A stretch of 64,000 bases of DNA from Alphaproteobacteria bacterium (lineage in GTDB: Bacteria; Pseudomonadota; Alphaproteobacteria; Rhizobiales; Rhizobiaceae): the NCBI GenBank assembly GCA_024742485.1, contig JANSYK010000004.1, forward strand, positions 341,332 through 405,331, in the 5' to 3' direction. Under the pieces are notes generated by a model. That model did not search any database. It saw only the letters and a list, made by a program, of their open reading frames with translations, and was not told where the DNA came from. The position numbers were made by a program, and so were the translations under genes. Below, one piece after another: positions 48,555 through 57,739 of the stretch. The stretch's first letter is position 1. The number at the start of each line of letters is the position of its first letter.

Positions 48555-50099
48555 TCACTTCTTTCTGGGCAGATTGGGAAGCCCGCCGAGACCCGGCAGC
48601 TTGGGGCCGCCAAGGCCGGGCAGACCGCCGCTGCCAAGGCCGGGTAAGCCACCGCCACCAAGACCGGACGCTTCGGCCTGTTTTTGCAGCGCCTTGAGCT
48701 GTTCCGGATCGAGCGATCCGGGATCGGGCATGCCGCCCGGCATTCCCATGCCGCCGGTCAGCCCGCCCATCATCTTGCCCAGCATGCCCTTCTTTTTGCC
48801 CTTGCCGCCCATCGCCTTCATCATGTCGGCCATCTGGCGATGCATTTTCAGCAATTTGTTGATTTCAGCCGAACTGGTGCCCGAGCCTGCGGCGATGCGT
48901 TTTTTGCGCGAGTGTTTGAGCAACTCGGGATTGGCCCGCTCCTTGCGCGTCATTGACGAGATGATTGCGAGCTGCCGTTTGAAGACGGCATCGTCCAGGC
49001 CGGAAGCGGCAATCTGATTCTTCATCTTGCCCATGCCGGGCATCATGCCCATCAGACCGCCCATGCCGCCGAGCTTCTGCATCTGGCCCAACTGTTCGGC
49101 AAGGTCGTTCAGGTCGAATTTGCCGGCCTTCATCCGGTCGGCCATGACCTGCGCCTTTTCGGCGTCGATCGTTTCAGCGGCCTTCTCGACCAGCGAGACA
49201 ATGTCGCCCATACCAAGGATACGGTCGGCAATGCGCCTTGGATGAAACTCCTCCAGCGCATCCATCTTTTCGCCGGTACCGATCAGCTTGATCGGCTTGC
49301 CGGTCACCGCCCGCATCGAAAGCGCCGCACCGCCGCGGCCATCCCCATCCATGCGGGTCAGCACCAGGCCGGTAATGCCGACGCGTTCATCGAAGCTGCG
49401 TGCCAGATTGACCGCGTCCTGACCGGTGAGGGCATCCGCGACAAGAAGGATCTCATGCGGTGCCGCATTGGCCTTGATGTCGGCCATCTCGACCATCAGT
49501 GGCTCGTCGATATGGGTTCGGCCTGCCGTATCGAGGATGACAATGTCGTGGCCGCCCAGCTTGGCCGCCTGGACCGCCCGCGCGGAAATCTGGACCGGCG
49601 ACTGCCCTTCCACGATGGGCAAGGTGTCGACGGAGGCCTGCTCCCCCAACTGCCGAAGCTGCTCCTGCGCCGCCGGCCGCCGCGTGTCGAGCGAGGCCAT
49701 CAGCACTTTCTTCTTGTCGCGCGAAGTCATGCGACTGGCGATCTTGCCGGTCGTTGTCGTCTTGCCCGACCCCTGCAGGCCAACCATCATGATGACCACA
49801 GGTGCCGGTGCGTTGAGATCGATCGGCACGCCTTCGGCGCCGAGCATCTCGACCAGCTGATCGTGGACGATCTTGACGACCATCTGTCCCGGCTTGATGG
49901 ATTTGAGCACCTCGGCGCCCACCGCCTGCTCGCGCACCTTCTCGGTAAAGTCACGAACGACTTCGAGCGCGACATCGGCCTCGAGCAGCGCGCGGCGCAC
50001 TTCGCGCAGTGCCGCCGATACATCCTTTTCGGACAGCGCGCCACGACCGGTCAGCCCATTGAGAATGGAACCCAGACGATCCTGAAGGCTTTCAAACAT
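48555..50099 (-). CDS. ffh: Signal recognition particle protein Ffh
   Basis: The 514-residue GTPase targets membrane proteins with 4.5S RNA and FtsY. It shows the N domain, G1 MVGLQGSGKTTTTGKIASR, G3 ILDTAGRTHIDEPL, G4 TRMDGDGRGGAALS, and the Met-rich M domain (LGGMGGLMGMMPGMGKMKN; SGTSSAEINKLLKMHRQMAD). It ends in a Gly/Pro/Leu-rich tail of short repeats (GLGGGGLPGLGSGGLPGLGG). Confidence 0.97.
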   Translation of the reverse strand: MFESLQDRLGSILNGLTGRGALSEKDVSAALREVRRALLEADVALEVVRDFTEKVREQAVGAEVLKSIKPGQMVVKIVHDQLVEMLGAEGVPIDLNAPAPVVIMMVGLQGSGKTTTTGKIASRMTSRDKKKVLMASLDTRRPAAQEQLRQLGEQASVDTLPIVEGQSPVQISARAVQAAKLGGHDIVILDTAGRTHIDEPLMVEMADIKANAAPHEILLVADALTGQDAVNLARSFDERVGITGLVLTRMDGDGRGGAALSMRAVTGKPIKLIGTGEKMDALEEFHPRRIADRILGMGDIVSLVEKAAETIDAEKAQVMADRMKAGKFDLNDLAEQLGQMQKLGGMGGLMGMMPGMGKMKNQIAASGLDDAVFKRQLAIISSMTRKERANPELLKHSRKKRIAAGSGTSSAEINKLLKMHRQMADMMKAMGGKGKKKGMLGKMMGGLTGGMGMPGGMPDPGSLDPEQLKALQKQAEASGLGGGGLPGLGSGGLPGLGGPKLPGLGGLPNLPRKK

Positions 50100-50436
50100 C
50101 CATCAATCCTTTTCTTTCACGGCCCCTGCCCTGAAAGATCGTGAGCCCGCTTGCCTTTGGCAACCCCCAACCGCCGGATAGCCGAATGATCGGCCAAAGC
50201 ACAAAAGCACCCGGGGGCGCATCGCGCTGCCGGGTGGTGGCTTCCGGGATCTCTTTACACCTTTGCGGGTCCCGGTCAGCGGCTCGGAGTGTCAACTCGT
50301 CGCGGAATTGGTTGCGGATAAACAGCAAGTGGAATGCGTTGTCAAGACAATCCGGCTGCACCGCCCCTACGGTGTTATTGACCGACAACTGGCGAGCGGT
50401 TTTGCATCGGACCACTTAGAACCTATCTTTTGAGCC
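50100..50436. other. Intergenic region with two stems upstream of ffh
   Basis: This 337-bp gap separates divergent ffh and the MBL gene and has no convincing ORF. Two stems are present: ACCCGG (50209-50214) with CCGGGT (50230-50235), extended by GCGC/GCGC, and CCGGGA (50244-50249) with TCCCGG (50270-50275). The promoters of both genes must lie here. I could not match it to 4.5S RNA. Confidence 0.35.
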
Positions 50437-51489
50437 ATGACACAAGGCAGATCGAACACCCAGGCGGAATCCTCCAGCCAGCAACAGGGCGCCAGGCGCC
50501 GAAACAAAAACCGCTACTACAACGGACCGGTCTCCGACCATTTCGACGGGACGGTATTCTTCAACCCCGGCGGCACCCCGCCAAAGGGGTTTGGCGAACT
50601 GCTCAAATGGCAATTGCTGGACCGCGGCAAGAAGTGGCCCGATCGCTACGACAGCGCCCACCCACCGGCCAAGCCGCATCCACGCAGGGATGACGGTGAA
50701 ATCCACGTCACCATGGTCGGCCACGCCACAATGCTGCTGCAGGCCGCAGGATTGAACATCCTGACCGATCCGGTGTGGTCCGACCGTGTCAGCCCGTTCA
50801 GCTTCATCGGACCGAAACGGCGCAATGCACCCGGCATCGCCTTTAGCGACCTTCCGCCGATCGACCTGGTGCTGCTAACCCACAATCACTATGACCACCT
50901 GGATCTTGCCACGCTGAAACGCCTGCGCGAGGATCATCATCCGCTGGTCCTGACCCCGCTCGGCAATGACACCATCATCAGAACGGCAGCGCCCGATATG
51001 CGCATGACCGTGGGAGACTGGGGAGACCGGGTTGAAATCGGCGACGGCGTCACGGTTCATTTCGAACCCTGCCACCACTGGTCGGCGCGCGGCAGCCGCG
51101 ACCGGCGCATGGCGCTCTGGTCAGCCTTCGTCATCGAAACGCCGTGCGGGAAAATCTACCATATCGGCGACACCGGCTATCACGATGGCCTGCACTACCG
51201 CGCGGCCATCGAAAAACATGGCGGGTTCAAACTGGCCTTGCTGCCGATCGGTGCCTATGAACCGCGCTGGTTCATGCGCGACTATCACCAGAACCCGTCG
51301 GAAGCGGTTGAAGGCATGCTGGCCTGCGGCGCCGAACACGCGGTCGGACACCATTGGGGCTCTTTCCCGCTGACCAACGAGGCCATTGAAGAGCCAGTCA
51401 AGGCACTGGCTGAAGCGCTGGAATCCAGGGAGGTCGAACCGCACCGCTTTCGCGCCCTGTTGCCGGGTGAGGGCATGACGCTGGTCTGA
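50437..51489 (+). CDS. MBL-fold metallohydrolase (NAPE-PLD/UlaG-like)
   Basis: The 350-residue product has the metallo-beta-lactamase-fold motif LLTHNHYDHLDLATLKRLRE, an earlier MVGHATMLLQAAGLNILTDP, FEPCHHWSARGSRDR, IYHIGDTGYHDG, and a late GHHWGSFPLTNEA. The set of His and Asp ligands would bind two zinc ions. The closest patterns are NAPE-phospholipase D-like hydrolases. The N-terminus starts MTQGRSNTQAESSSQQQGAR and is likely cytoplasmic. The substrate is unknown. Confidence 0.85.
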   Translation: MTQGRSNTQAESSSQQQGARRRNKNRYYNGPVSDHFDGTVFFNPGGTPPKGFGELLKWQLLDRGKKWPDRYDSAHPPAKPHPRRDDGEIHVTMVGHATMLLQAAGLNILTDPVWSDRVSPFSFIGPKRRNAPGIAFSDLPPIDLVLLTHNHYDHLDLATLKRLREDHHPLVLTPLGNDTIIRTAAPDMRMTVGDWGDRVEIGDGVTVHFEPCHHWSARGSRDRRMALWSAFVIETPCGKIYHIGDTGYHDGLHYRAAIEKHGGFKLALLPIGAYEPRWFMRDYHQNPSEAVEGMLACGAEHAVGHHWGSFPLTNEAIEEPVKALAEALESREVEPHRFRALLPGEGMTLV

Positions 51490-51493
51490 TGTT

Positions 51494-51598
51494 CAGACCG
51501 TTTCACGTTCTGTCAGAAACAGGACAACCGTGTCGGCCCTTGATTTTGTTGATGCATTCGGGTCCTGCCGATTCCGTCGAAAGCTGAACTGCTCCAAA
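51494..51598. repeat. Dispersed palindromic repeat, copy D
   Basis: This is the same two-module layout as copies B, C and E, with more mismatches: ACCGTTTCACGTTCTGTCAG near 51497, then TTGATTTTGTTGATGCATTC from 51540 and a degenerate second stem. It lies between the convergent MBL and AraC genes. Confidence 0.7.
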
Positions 51599-51616
51599 TG
51601 AAACTGTGCCCCTCCG

Positions 51617-52510
51617 TCACGCTGTTTCAAACGGGACATGTTGGGAATCGCTCCATTGTCTCGGAGATTGACCGTAAATGCGTTTGAACTCCCGGCTGAA
51701 CTGTGACGGGCTCACATAACCCACATCCATGGCCGCTTCACTCACGGTCATGCCCTCGGCAATCTTCATCGCGGCGTTGTTGAGACGCATCGTCTTCACG
51801 AACTGAATGGGCGACATCGTTGTTGACTGCTTGAACTTGCGGTGGAAGACCGCGCGGCTCATGCCCGCACGCTTGGCCAGATCATCTATGGATATCGGTT
51901 CGTTCAATCTGGAAGACACATGCGCGATGGATCGTGCGATTTCATTGCCGGCGCCAAAGGCCTGCCGCGCAAAATGTCCTGCTTCTCCTTTCAGGATTGC
52001 ATAATGGAGCTCGCGCAGCCGTGCGTCCCCGAGCACCGCCATATCCGTTTCACTGTCGCCGAGCTGCAGCAGCCGCAACAGTGCATCGGAGAATGCCTCA
52101 TCCCAGCGGGCAAGCCTGATCGCCTGCGAGACAGGGCCACCCTTCGTTTTTGGATTTGCGCCTCCTGCGTTTTCCATCTCGATGGCCAGTTCACGCATCA
52201 GGCGCGGATTCAAGGCGATGTAAACACCGAAGAGCGGGTTTTCCATCGATGCCGCAGGAGTGCCCGCCTTCACCGGCATCGACATGGGACAACACAGATA
52301 CTGGCTGTTGTCATAGACAAATCGCTCACCATCCAGCACCGCTTCCTTGGACCCGCTTGCGATGGCAACAACACTGGGTTCATAGACCGCTGGAACACAA
52401 GGCAAAGGCCGGGTTGCGCGGAACAGTTTCACGCCCCTGACGCCGGTTTCCGTAAGGCCGTCTTGTAAGATTCTGCCTTCTATGAGGTGCTTGATCTGTT
52501 GCTGCTTCAT
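51617..52510 (-). CDS. AraC-family regulator (AraC_N type)
   Basis: The 297-residue protein has an N-terminal AraC_N effector domain (EPSVVAIASGSKEAVLDGER, then MENPLFGVYIALNPRLMREL). Two C-terminal helix-turn-helices follow: ISIDDLAKRAGMSRAVFHRK and MTVSEAAMDVGYVSPSQFSR, ending FKRIYGQSPRQWS. It is divergent from the SDR gene and probably controls it. Confidence 0.9.
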   Translation of the reverse strand: MKQQQIKHLIEGRILQDGLTETGVRGVKLFRATRPLPCVPAVYEPSVVAIASGSKEAVLDGERFVYDNSQYLCCPMSMPVKAGTPAASMENPLFGVYIALNPRLMRELAIEMENAGGANPKTKGGPVSQAIRLARWDEAFSDALLRLLQLGDSETDMAVLGDARLRELHYAILKGEAGHFARQAFGAGNEIARSIAHVSSRLNEPISIDDLAKRAGMSRAVFHRKFKQSTTMSPIQFVKTMRLNNAAMKIAEGMTVSEAAMDVGYVSPSQFSREFKRIYGQSPRQWSDSQHVPFETA

Positions 52511-52585
52511 GTGGCGAGGTTAGAACTGCATTTCAAACAAGACAACCGCATCGATACAATCAGGCAAGTATTCGCGACAATATCG

Positions 52586-52606
52586 TCTGTTTCAGTCCAA
52601 AACAGA
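52586..52606. promoter_or_regulatory. Inverted repeat between AraC and SDR genes
   Basis: TCTGTTT (52586-52592) and AAACAGA (52600-52606) are inverted around a 7-bp spacer in the 168-bp divergent region. They could be the operator for the adjacent AraC regulator; this is inference. Confidence 0.35.
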
Positions 52607-52678
52607 GAGTTATTTACTCAGTCAAGACGAAATGGCCGGACGCGCAGCGCCGCAGCCAACGCTGGATGGAGACAGAAG

Positions 52679-53626
52679 ATGGCGGATACTCAATTCGGAC
52701 CCACGGGCTGGACGCCCGAAAGCCTCGGTTCGCTGGCGGGCAAGACCTATGTCATTACGGGCGCCAATTCCGGAACCGGGTTCCAGGCCTCGCGCATCCT
52801 TCTGTCCAGGGGCGCGAAGGTGGTGATGCTGAACCGCAACGTGGAGAAGTCGACCGCCGCCGTAAAGGACCTGAAGGGTGAATTCGGCGCGAGTGCCGAT
52901 ATAAGCTTTGTCCGCATGGATCTCTCCGAACTTGCGAGTGTCCGTGACGCGGCGGCAGAAGCGCTCGGGACACTCTCACAGATCGACGCACTGATCTGCA
53001 ACGCCGCCATCGCGCAGGTTCCGACGCGGAACGTCACCAGGGACGGTTTCGAAAGCCAGCTTGGCACCAACCATTATGGTCATTTTGTCCTGTGCGGATT
53101 GCTCTTTGACCGCATCGAAGGATCGAAGGGCCGTATCGTGGTGGTTGCCAGCCTTGGCTACAAGATGGGGCTGAGGACAATCCAGTTCGACGACATGAAC
53201 TGGGAAAAGAGCTACAGCGCCAATCCCGCCTACAGCCAGAGCAAGCTGGCGCAGATGATGTTCGCCTATGAGCTGCAGGACAAGATCAGGGCCGCCAACA
53301 AGACCGTTGAAGTCTATGTCTGCCATCCCGGGTCATCCGCAACGTCGCTTATCAAAACCAGTGGCAGCCTCGCAACCAGGGTCCTGTTCGGGCTCATGTC
53401 GCTGTCGCCGATGGTCCAATCGGCTGAAAAAGGCGCCTATCCGGAAGTCATGTGCGCCACCCAGGATGACCTGGAGCAGCGGGCGCTTTACGGTCCGACA
53501 GGTCGCATGGAATGGATCGGTCCGGTCGGCAAGGGCACGCTGGAACCCTATGCCCATGACAAGGCAGTCATGTCAAAGCTGTGGGACCGCTCAGAAAAGG
53601 AAACGGGATTTCGTTGGGGCCTGTGA
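52679..53626 (+). CDS. Short-chain dehydrogenase/reductase
   Basis: The 315-residue SDR has the cofactor motif VITGANSGTGFQASRILLSR, the NAG-type segment LICNAAIAQVPTRN, the catalytic Ser in VVVASLGYK, and Tyr/Lys in YSQSKLAQMM. The region GTNHYGHFVLCGLLFDRI and the long C-terminus resemble protochlorophyllide-reductase-like SDRs, whose bacterial substrates vary. I chose MADTQFGPTGWTPESLGSL because upstream codons are not protein-like. It is probably under the divergent AraC regulator. Confidence 0.87.
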   Translation: MADTQFGPTGWTPESLGSLAGKTYVITGANSGTGFQASRILLSRGAKVVMLNRNVEKSTAAVKDLKGEFGASADISFVRMDLSELASVRDAAAEALGTLSQIDALICNAAIAQVPTRNVTRDGFESQLGTNHYGHFVLCGLLFDRIEGSKGRIVVVASLGYKMGLRTIQFDDMNWEKSYSANPAYSQSKLAQMMFAYELQDKIRAANKTVEVYVCHPGSSATSLIKTSGSLATRVLFGLMSLSPMVQSAEKGAYPEVMCATQDDLEQRALYGPTGRMEWIGPVGKGTLEPYAHDKAVMSKLWDRSEKETGFRWGL

Positions 53627-53692
53627 GTGGAACGCGGGCGAATGACCGCCTCCCGATCAACCAGCCCCTCCCCATAACACCCGGGTCACACC

Positions 53693-54130
53693 TCAGGGTT
53701 TCTGGTAGGAGACGACCTTGGCATTCCAGGCATCATTGTCGGCGATGGCGTCGCCATCCGGTTCCGGCAGGCCACCGATGCCATCGGAAAAACTGCACGC
53801 ATAGCGATGGTTGATCTGCAAAATCGGCGGTGCACGTTCCGGATCATCCAGGGTGCCTGTCGCAATCTCGATCTGATCATCATCGAAATTCTCCAGGCTG
53901 AGCGGCGTCCCGCAATCTCCGCAAAAGCCGCGCTGGCTGACGTTGGAACTGGCGAATAGTTTCCGTTTTCCGGACGTCCATTCGATGGTGTTTGCGATGA
54001 CCAGCGGGGCATAGAACGCGCCGAAGGCACGCTGACACATGCGGCAATGGCAAATTGAAGAACGGCCTAGCGACCCAATGCGATAGCGCACTGCACCACA
54101 CTGGCATCCACCTGTGATACTTGTATCCAT
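53693..54130 (-). CDS. GFA family (CENP-V/GFA) zinc protein
   Basis: The 145-residue protein shows the zinc ligands GGCQCGAVRYRIG, ICHCRMCQRAFGAF and FCGDCGTPLSLENF, the pattern of glutathione-dependent formaldehyde-activating-like proteins. Most members have no proven activity. ATGs at 54130 and 54136 are both possible starts. It is convergent with the SDR gene. Confidence 0.85.
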   Translation of the reverse strand: MDTSITGGCQCGAVRYRIGSLGRSSICHCRMCQRAFGAFYAPLVIANTIEWTSGKRKLFASSNVSQRGFCGDCGTPLSLENFDDDQIEIATGTLDDPERAPPILQINHRYACSFSDGIGGLPEPDGDAIADNDAWNAKVVSYQKP

Positions 54131-54358
54131 GATCATCAACCCCGGATTGAAACAGTGATGAGAGCACACCAATAGCAAAAAGCCGGCAGGAGCCCAAAGG
54201 TACGGTGTGACGAACCCGGCCCGAAATCATTTGGTGCCTTCGCACTGGCAAAAGAGGCGGACAAATTTCTCGGATTTCACTCCAATTGACCGTCGTTTTC
54301 GGCCAGTTGGGAAAGGCAGTGAGAAAAATCTGCCACGCACGCGCCTCAGCGTAAATCC

Positions 54359-55876
54359 TCACCGGGCTTCCATTTCAAGCCTCAAGAACTCTTCCGGACT
54401 GTCGACCTCTTCAAGCTTTTGCCCCCTGATCCACCAGAACCGGTTGCCCACGTTTCTCAGAAAACTGCGGTCATGGCTCACCAGCAGACAGGATGCCCCG
54501 TGGGCGATCAATTCCGCTTCAAGTGCCTCCTGCCCTTCGATATCGAGATGGTTCGTCGGTTCGTCCAGCAGGTAGAAGTTCGGGTTTTTCAAACGCAGGG
54601 CCAAAAACGCAAGCCGGGCCTTCTGCCCGCCTGACAGGGCATCAATCGGCGTGTCCTGCATCTGGATATTGATCCCGGCTCCAGCCAGAACCGCGCGGGC
54701 GCGCTGATCACCAATGTCGAACCCGGTCGTTACCATGCCAAGCGGCGTTTCTGCCCCGATCAGCTGGCTCAGATGCTGATCCGCACAGGCCGGGACGACG
54801 GACGGCGCGCATTTCACCTTGCCGTCCGCTCCTGCCAGCGCGCGTTCGATCATCCGGATCAGTTGCGTCTTGCCGGTGCCGTTTGCGCCCAGGAGGACGA
54901 TACGGTCGCCGCGAGCAATCCATTTCCGCCCGGTCCTGAATAGTCGCCGCCCGTCAGGCGTTTCCACGTCGACCTCATCCAGCGTAATCAGGGCTTTTGC
55001 GTGTGTGCCGCTATTGGCCAGCCTGATATCACCCGCCGACTGTTCCCGATGAGCAGGCCTGGCGGCCGCTTCGATCCTGTCAGCCCTTTCCGTCAACTGC
55101 TTCGTCTTGGTCAGCAACAGATCGGAGCCGGAATTGACCCCGACATTCTTCAGTTTTGCCGCCTGGCGGCGCAATTGCTGAGCCTTGTTCAGATCATTGA
55201 TCTGTCGCCGCTCATCCGCCGCATCCGCTTCGTCCAGCGCCGCGCGGGCCGCTGTGAACGGCAATTGGAACACGCGCGAGTTTTCGGGCCGCAGAAACAG
55301 GGTGCGATTGGTCGTTGCATCCAGAAACGCCCGGTCATGCGAGGTGATGACCACCGGCACCTTACGCGGCAACGCCGCCAGCCAGCCCTCCAGCAGCGAA
55401 ATGCGATTGAGGTCCAAATGATTGGTCGGCTCGTCCAGCAACAAAAGATCCGGCGCGCTCACCCAGACCGCCGCGAGCATCGCCGTGCGCTGCCAGCCCC
55501 CGCTCAACTCGCCCATCGGTTTGCGCTGCAGCGCATAGGGCACCTGCAACTCGTCCAGCGCCACATCCACGCGCCAGCTTTCATATTCGGCCTGGTCAGC
55601 CGGAAGCGCTGCCAAAACCCAATCATAAAGCGAAACAGCCGTCGCTTCTGGTGGAATATCCTGTCTGACATGACCCACGCGCAAACCGCGGGCGCGCGTG
55701 ATTTCTCCGCTGGTCTGGTCAAGCTCTCCTGCCAGACAGGCAAGCAATGTGGATTTCCCGCGCCCGTTCGCGGCGATCAGGCCGATGCGGTCTGCCTTGC
55801 TTATGGTCAATCGAAGGTCGGAAAAAAGCGGTTCGCCGAGGGTCACACCCACAGCATTGAGGCTGATGATGGTCAT
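54359..55876 (-). CDS. ABC-F family ATPase
   Basis: The 505-residue protein has two ABC modules and no membrane helices. The modules show Walker A sites LIAANGRGKSTLLACLAGEL and LLGANGTGKTQLIRMIERAL, signatures LSGGWQRTAMLAAVW and LSGGQKARLAFLALR, and Walker B LLLDEPTNHLDLNRISLLEG and YLLDEPTNHLDIEGQEALEA. A charged linker lies between them. ABC-F proteins act on the ribosome in translation or antibiotic protection. The subtype is not clear. Confidence 0.92.
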   Translation of the reverse strand: MTIISLNAVGVTLGEPLFSDLRLTISKADRIGLIAANGRGKSTLLACLAGELDQTSGEITRARGLRVGHVRQDIPPEATAVSLYDWVLAALPADQAEYESWRVDVALDELQVPYALQRKPMGELSGGWQRTAMLAAVWVSAPDLLLLDEPTNHLDLNRISLLEGWLAALPRKVPVVITSHDRAFLDATTNRTLFLRPENSRVFQLPFTAARAALDEADAADERRQINDLNKAQQLRRQAAKLKNVGVNSGSDLLLTKTKQLTERADRIEAAARPAHREQSAGDIRLANSGTHAKALITLDEVDVETPDGRRLFRTGRKWIARGDRIVLLGANGTGKTQLIRMIERALAGADGKVKCAPSVVPACADQHLSQLIGAETPLGMVTTGFDIGDQRARAVLAGAGINIQMQDTPIDALSGGQKARLAFLALRLKNPNFYLLDEPTNHLDIEGQEALEAELIAHGASCLLVSHDRSFLRNVGNRFWWIRGQKLEEVDSPEEFLRLEMEAR

Positions 55877-56275
55877 TGGATTCTCGAGTCAATAAGAGTG
55901 GGTCGCAATAGCGGCTAAAGGCAGACCATCGATAAAAGGTTTCTCGGGCCCGCCCTGCAAACGCGTTTACAGGGCAAAGCGGGGACCATGCTGAAGTCGG
56001 CGAACGATACGCATGTCCAGCTGGTGCCCTCCCGTTGTCGAATGTGACCTTTGGAACAATCTAGAAAATCGAACAGAATTTGGCAACCGTCACACCATGC
56101 TCGTTCAGCCGGGGATGGTCATCGACCCGACCGAAGATTGACGTGGTAAAGCGGTCAGAGCACTCCCGATTCTTGTCAGGCCCGGCCAGATCAACTACCG
56201 TCGTTCCCATGAGCATCTGACGGTGTTCCGTAGGCGTTAACGTGAACCAACGCATGTCCAGACATGGGTTGACAC
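55877..56275. other. Intergenic region between ABC-F and MOSC genes
   Basis: This 399-bp divergent gap has no confident gene. A minus-strand frame at 56061-56255 (starting MRWFTLTPTEHRQM) looks partly protein-like but lacks a ribosome site. A GC-rich stem (CCTGCAAACGCGTTTACAGG, 55955-55974) may end or precede a transcript. Confidence 0.3.
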
Positions 56276-56902
56276 ATGCAGAACAAACGCACATCCAAAC
56301 ACCCGATTGCAACAACTCAAATCCACAATTCCGAGCCGGATTGCGCGGCGCACATTGTTGCCGTGCACGTCGGTCCGAGACACAATTTCAGCAAGACACC
56401 GAAGGATGCGATCAAGCTGATAGAAAATTTCGGTGTCCAGGGCGACGTACATGCCGGGACCCATGATCAGCACCTGTTCCACCTCAAGCGCTATGGTCAG
56501 CAGCCCAATCTGAGGCAGGTCCACCTGATACACGCGGAGTTCTTTGATAACGTCCGGGAGAAGGGACATGAGATCCTTCCCGGCGATCTCGGTGAGAACA
56601 TAACGACAAGGAATGTGGATTTGCTCAGCCTGCCGACGGGCACACAGCTAACAATCGGCAGTGAAGCGATTGTCGAACTCACCGGTCTGCGCAACCCGTG
56701 TCGTCAGATCGAGGACTTCAGGCCGGGATTGCTGAAACACTGCAAAGAGGTCACGCCCCATGGTGTGGTCCGCAAGGCAGGCGTGATGGGCATCGTTCTC
56801 CGTGGAGGCAGGGTTTTTCCCGGAGACGAGATTTCAATCAAGCTGCCGCCAGATCCATTTGTTCCGCTGGCCTACCGTCCCCCGAACGGTAACGCGCGCT
56901 GA
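56276..56902 (+). CDS. MOSC domain protein
   Basis: The 208-residue product has the MOSC pattern: GDVHAGTHDQHLFHLKRYGQ, NLRQVHLIHAEFFDNVREKG, LPGDLGENITTRNVDLLSLP, LTGLRNPCRQIEDF with the conserved Cys, and GVMGIVLRGGRVFPGDEISI. MOSC proteins move sulfur or bind molybdenum cofactor, as in YiiM and mARC. Substrates include N-hydroxylated compounds. The gene looks lower in GC than its neighbours. Confidence 0.85.
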   Translation: MQNKRTSKHPIATTQIHNSEPDCAAHIVAVHVGPRHNFSKTPKDAIKLIENFGVQGDVHAGTHDQHLFHLKRYGQQPNLRQVHLIHAEFFDNVREKGHEILPGDLGENITTRNVDLLSLPTGTQLTIGSEAIVELTGLRNPCRQIEDFRPGLLKHCKEVTPHGVVRKAGVMGIVLRGGRVFPGDEISIKLPPDPFVPLAYRPPNGNAR

Positions 56903-57223
56903 AAGAGACCACGTCGGATAGGCGAAGGGGAGAAAACTCGAAGCCGGAAGTCCGTTTCCACCGCGAAACGCTTGCAGACACTTCCGTCGTGTTTCAACGA
57001 CGTACACAGATATCGGGGAATCTGGAATGAAGAGCCCAATAGGCTTCACCGGATCGTTTCACGATTGGTCAGAAACGGGACAAAGGGCTGGTCCGTTGAT
57101 TTTGTTGATGCAATCAGGTTTTCCGTTTCCGTCAAAAACTGAATTGCACTCGGCGACATCACGCCGCGCGGGAGGTGGGGATCGACCCGCCGCGACGTGA
57201 CGTCGGAATGGCCTGCGTATGGA
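56903..57223. other. Intergenic region holding repeat copy E
   Basis: This gap lies between the convergent MOSC and secreted-protein genes. It contains repeat copy E (57051-57151). No other gene or clear signal is seen in the remainder. Confidence 0.5.
57051..57151. repeat. Dispersed palindromic repeat, copy E
   Basis: Module 1 is GGATCGTTTCACGATTGGTC followed by AGAAACGGGAC. Module 2 starts at 57097 (TTGATTTTGTTGATGCAATC) and includes CAGGTTTT and CAAAAACTG arms. It has the same order and orientation as copies B to D. It lies between the convergent MOSC and secreted protein genes. Confidence 0.72.
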
Positions 57224-57505
57224 TCAACCCTTGGTTCCGGGCTTCGTGCGGCCAATCTGGATCGACCGTGTTGCGTTCTTGCGCAGGGCCTTGATCTGGA
57301 ATTTCGGCATTGAAATCGATGCGGAATGTTGCTCGTCACAGGCATCCATACCGGCCTCGGAACAGGAAACCGGATGATTGCCCTGGTTACACACCGAAAT
57401 CACGTGATTGTAACAGTCGCCGAGTGAATTGCCGGCGCCTCCAGCATGGGCAAGGCCCGTAAAACCAACGGCACCAAGCACGGTCAATGCAACTATCTTT
57501 CTCAT
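57224..57505 (-). CDS. Small secreted four-cysteine protein A
   Basis: The 93-residue product has a clean signal peptide MRKIVALTVLGAVGFTGLAHA. The mature part has four cysteines spaced CX7CX8CX7C (DCYNHVISVC, then SCSEAGMDAC), a pattern that could make a disulfide-held helical hairpin. A basic tail follows. GGAGA before the ATG at 57505 supports the start. It is divergent from secreted protein B and carries the same promoter box. I know no family; the function is unknown. Confidence 0.65.
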   Translation of the reverse strand: MRKIVALTVLGAVGFTGLAHAGGAGNSLGDCYNHVISVCNQGNHPVSCSEAGMDACDEQHSASISMPKFQIKALRKNATRSIQIGRTKPGTKG

Positions 57506-57566
57506 TTCATTCTCCATGTCGTGTCGACAGCGTCTGTGCTGACGGATCGAATATCGGGGGCCGGCT

Positions 57567-57603
57567 TGTCAGCCTGACGTCGCACATTGTTTCATTTGTT
57601 TCA
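57567..57603 (-). promoter_or_regulatory. TGAWACA direct-repeat box 1, upstream of secreted protein A
   Basis: Reading the minus strand from 57603, TGAAACA-AA-TGAAACA is followed after 15 bp by CTGACA (57572-57567). The end of the box is 62 bp upstream of the gene start at 57505. Two other copies with identical spacing exist at 57618-57654 and 58144-58180. Confidence 0.65.
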
Positions 57604-57617
57604 TTTCGTCGGCGATC

Positions 57618-57654
57618 TGATACAATTGAAACACAGCGCGAAAACCCGCTGACA
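57618..57654 (+). promoter_or_regulatory. TGAWACA direct-repeat box 2, upstream of secreted protein B
   Basis: TGATACA-AT-TGAAACA (57618-57633), then 15 bp and CTGACA (57649-57654). It lies about 85 bp before the gene start at 57740 and is back to back with box 1. Downstream GATGATGTG (57666-57674) also recurs after box 3. Confidence 0.65.
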
Positions 57655-57739
57655 TGTTCCGTTGTGATGATGTGACCGGTCCACACAGACGACCATCGCC
57701 ACGTGTGGACCCGCAACCACATCAGAAAGGAACATGACC

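Noticed and set aside
50209..50280. Possible 4.5S (SRP) RNA gene next to ffh
   Set aside because: The location is suggestive and a CGGAAG loop-like string occurs on the minus strand, but the conserved GTCAGG and GGAAGCAGCC context of SRP RNA is missing.
50092..50415. 107-codon minus-strand frame upstream of ffh
   Set aside because: It overlaps the ffh start, has no ribosome site and has an unconvincing composition.
54359..55876. ABC transporter ATPase
   Set aside because: Two fused ABC modules, no membrane domain and no permease neighbour point to ABC-F, not transport.
56061..56255. 64-codon minus-strand frame (MRWFTLTPTEHRQM...)
   Set aside because: It is somewhat protein-like, but has no ribosome site and no family, and sits in a divergent promoter region. 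It could be a gene remnant; I cannot support it as a gene.
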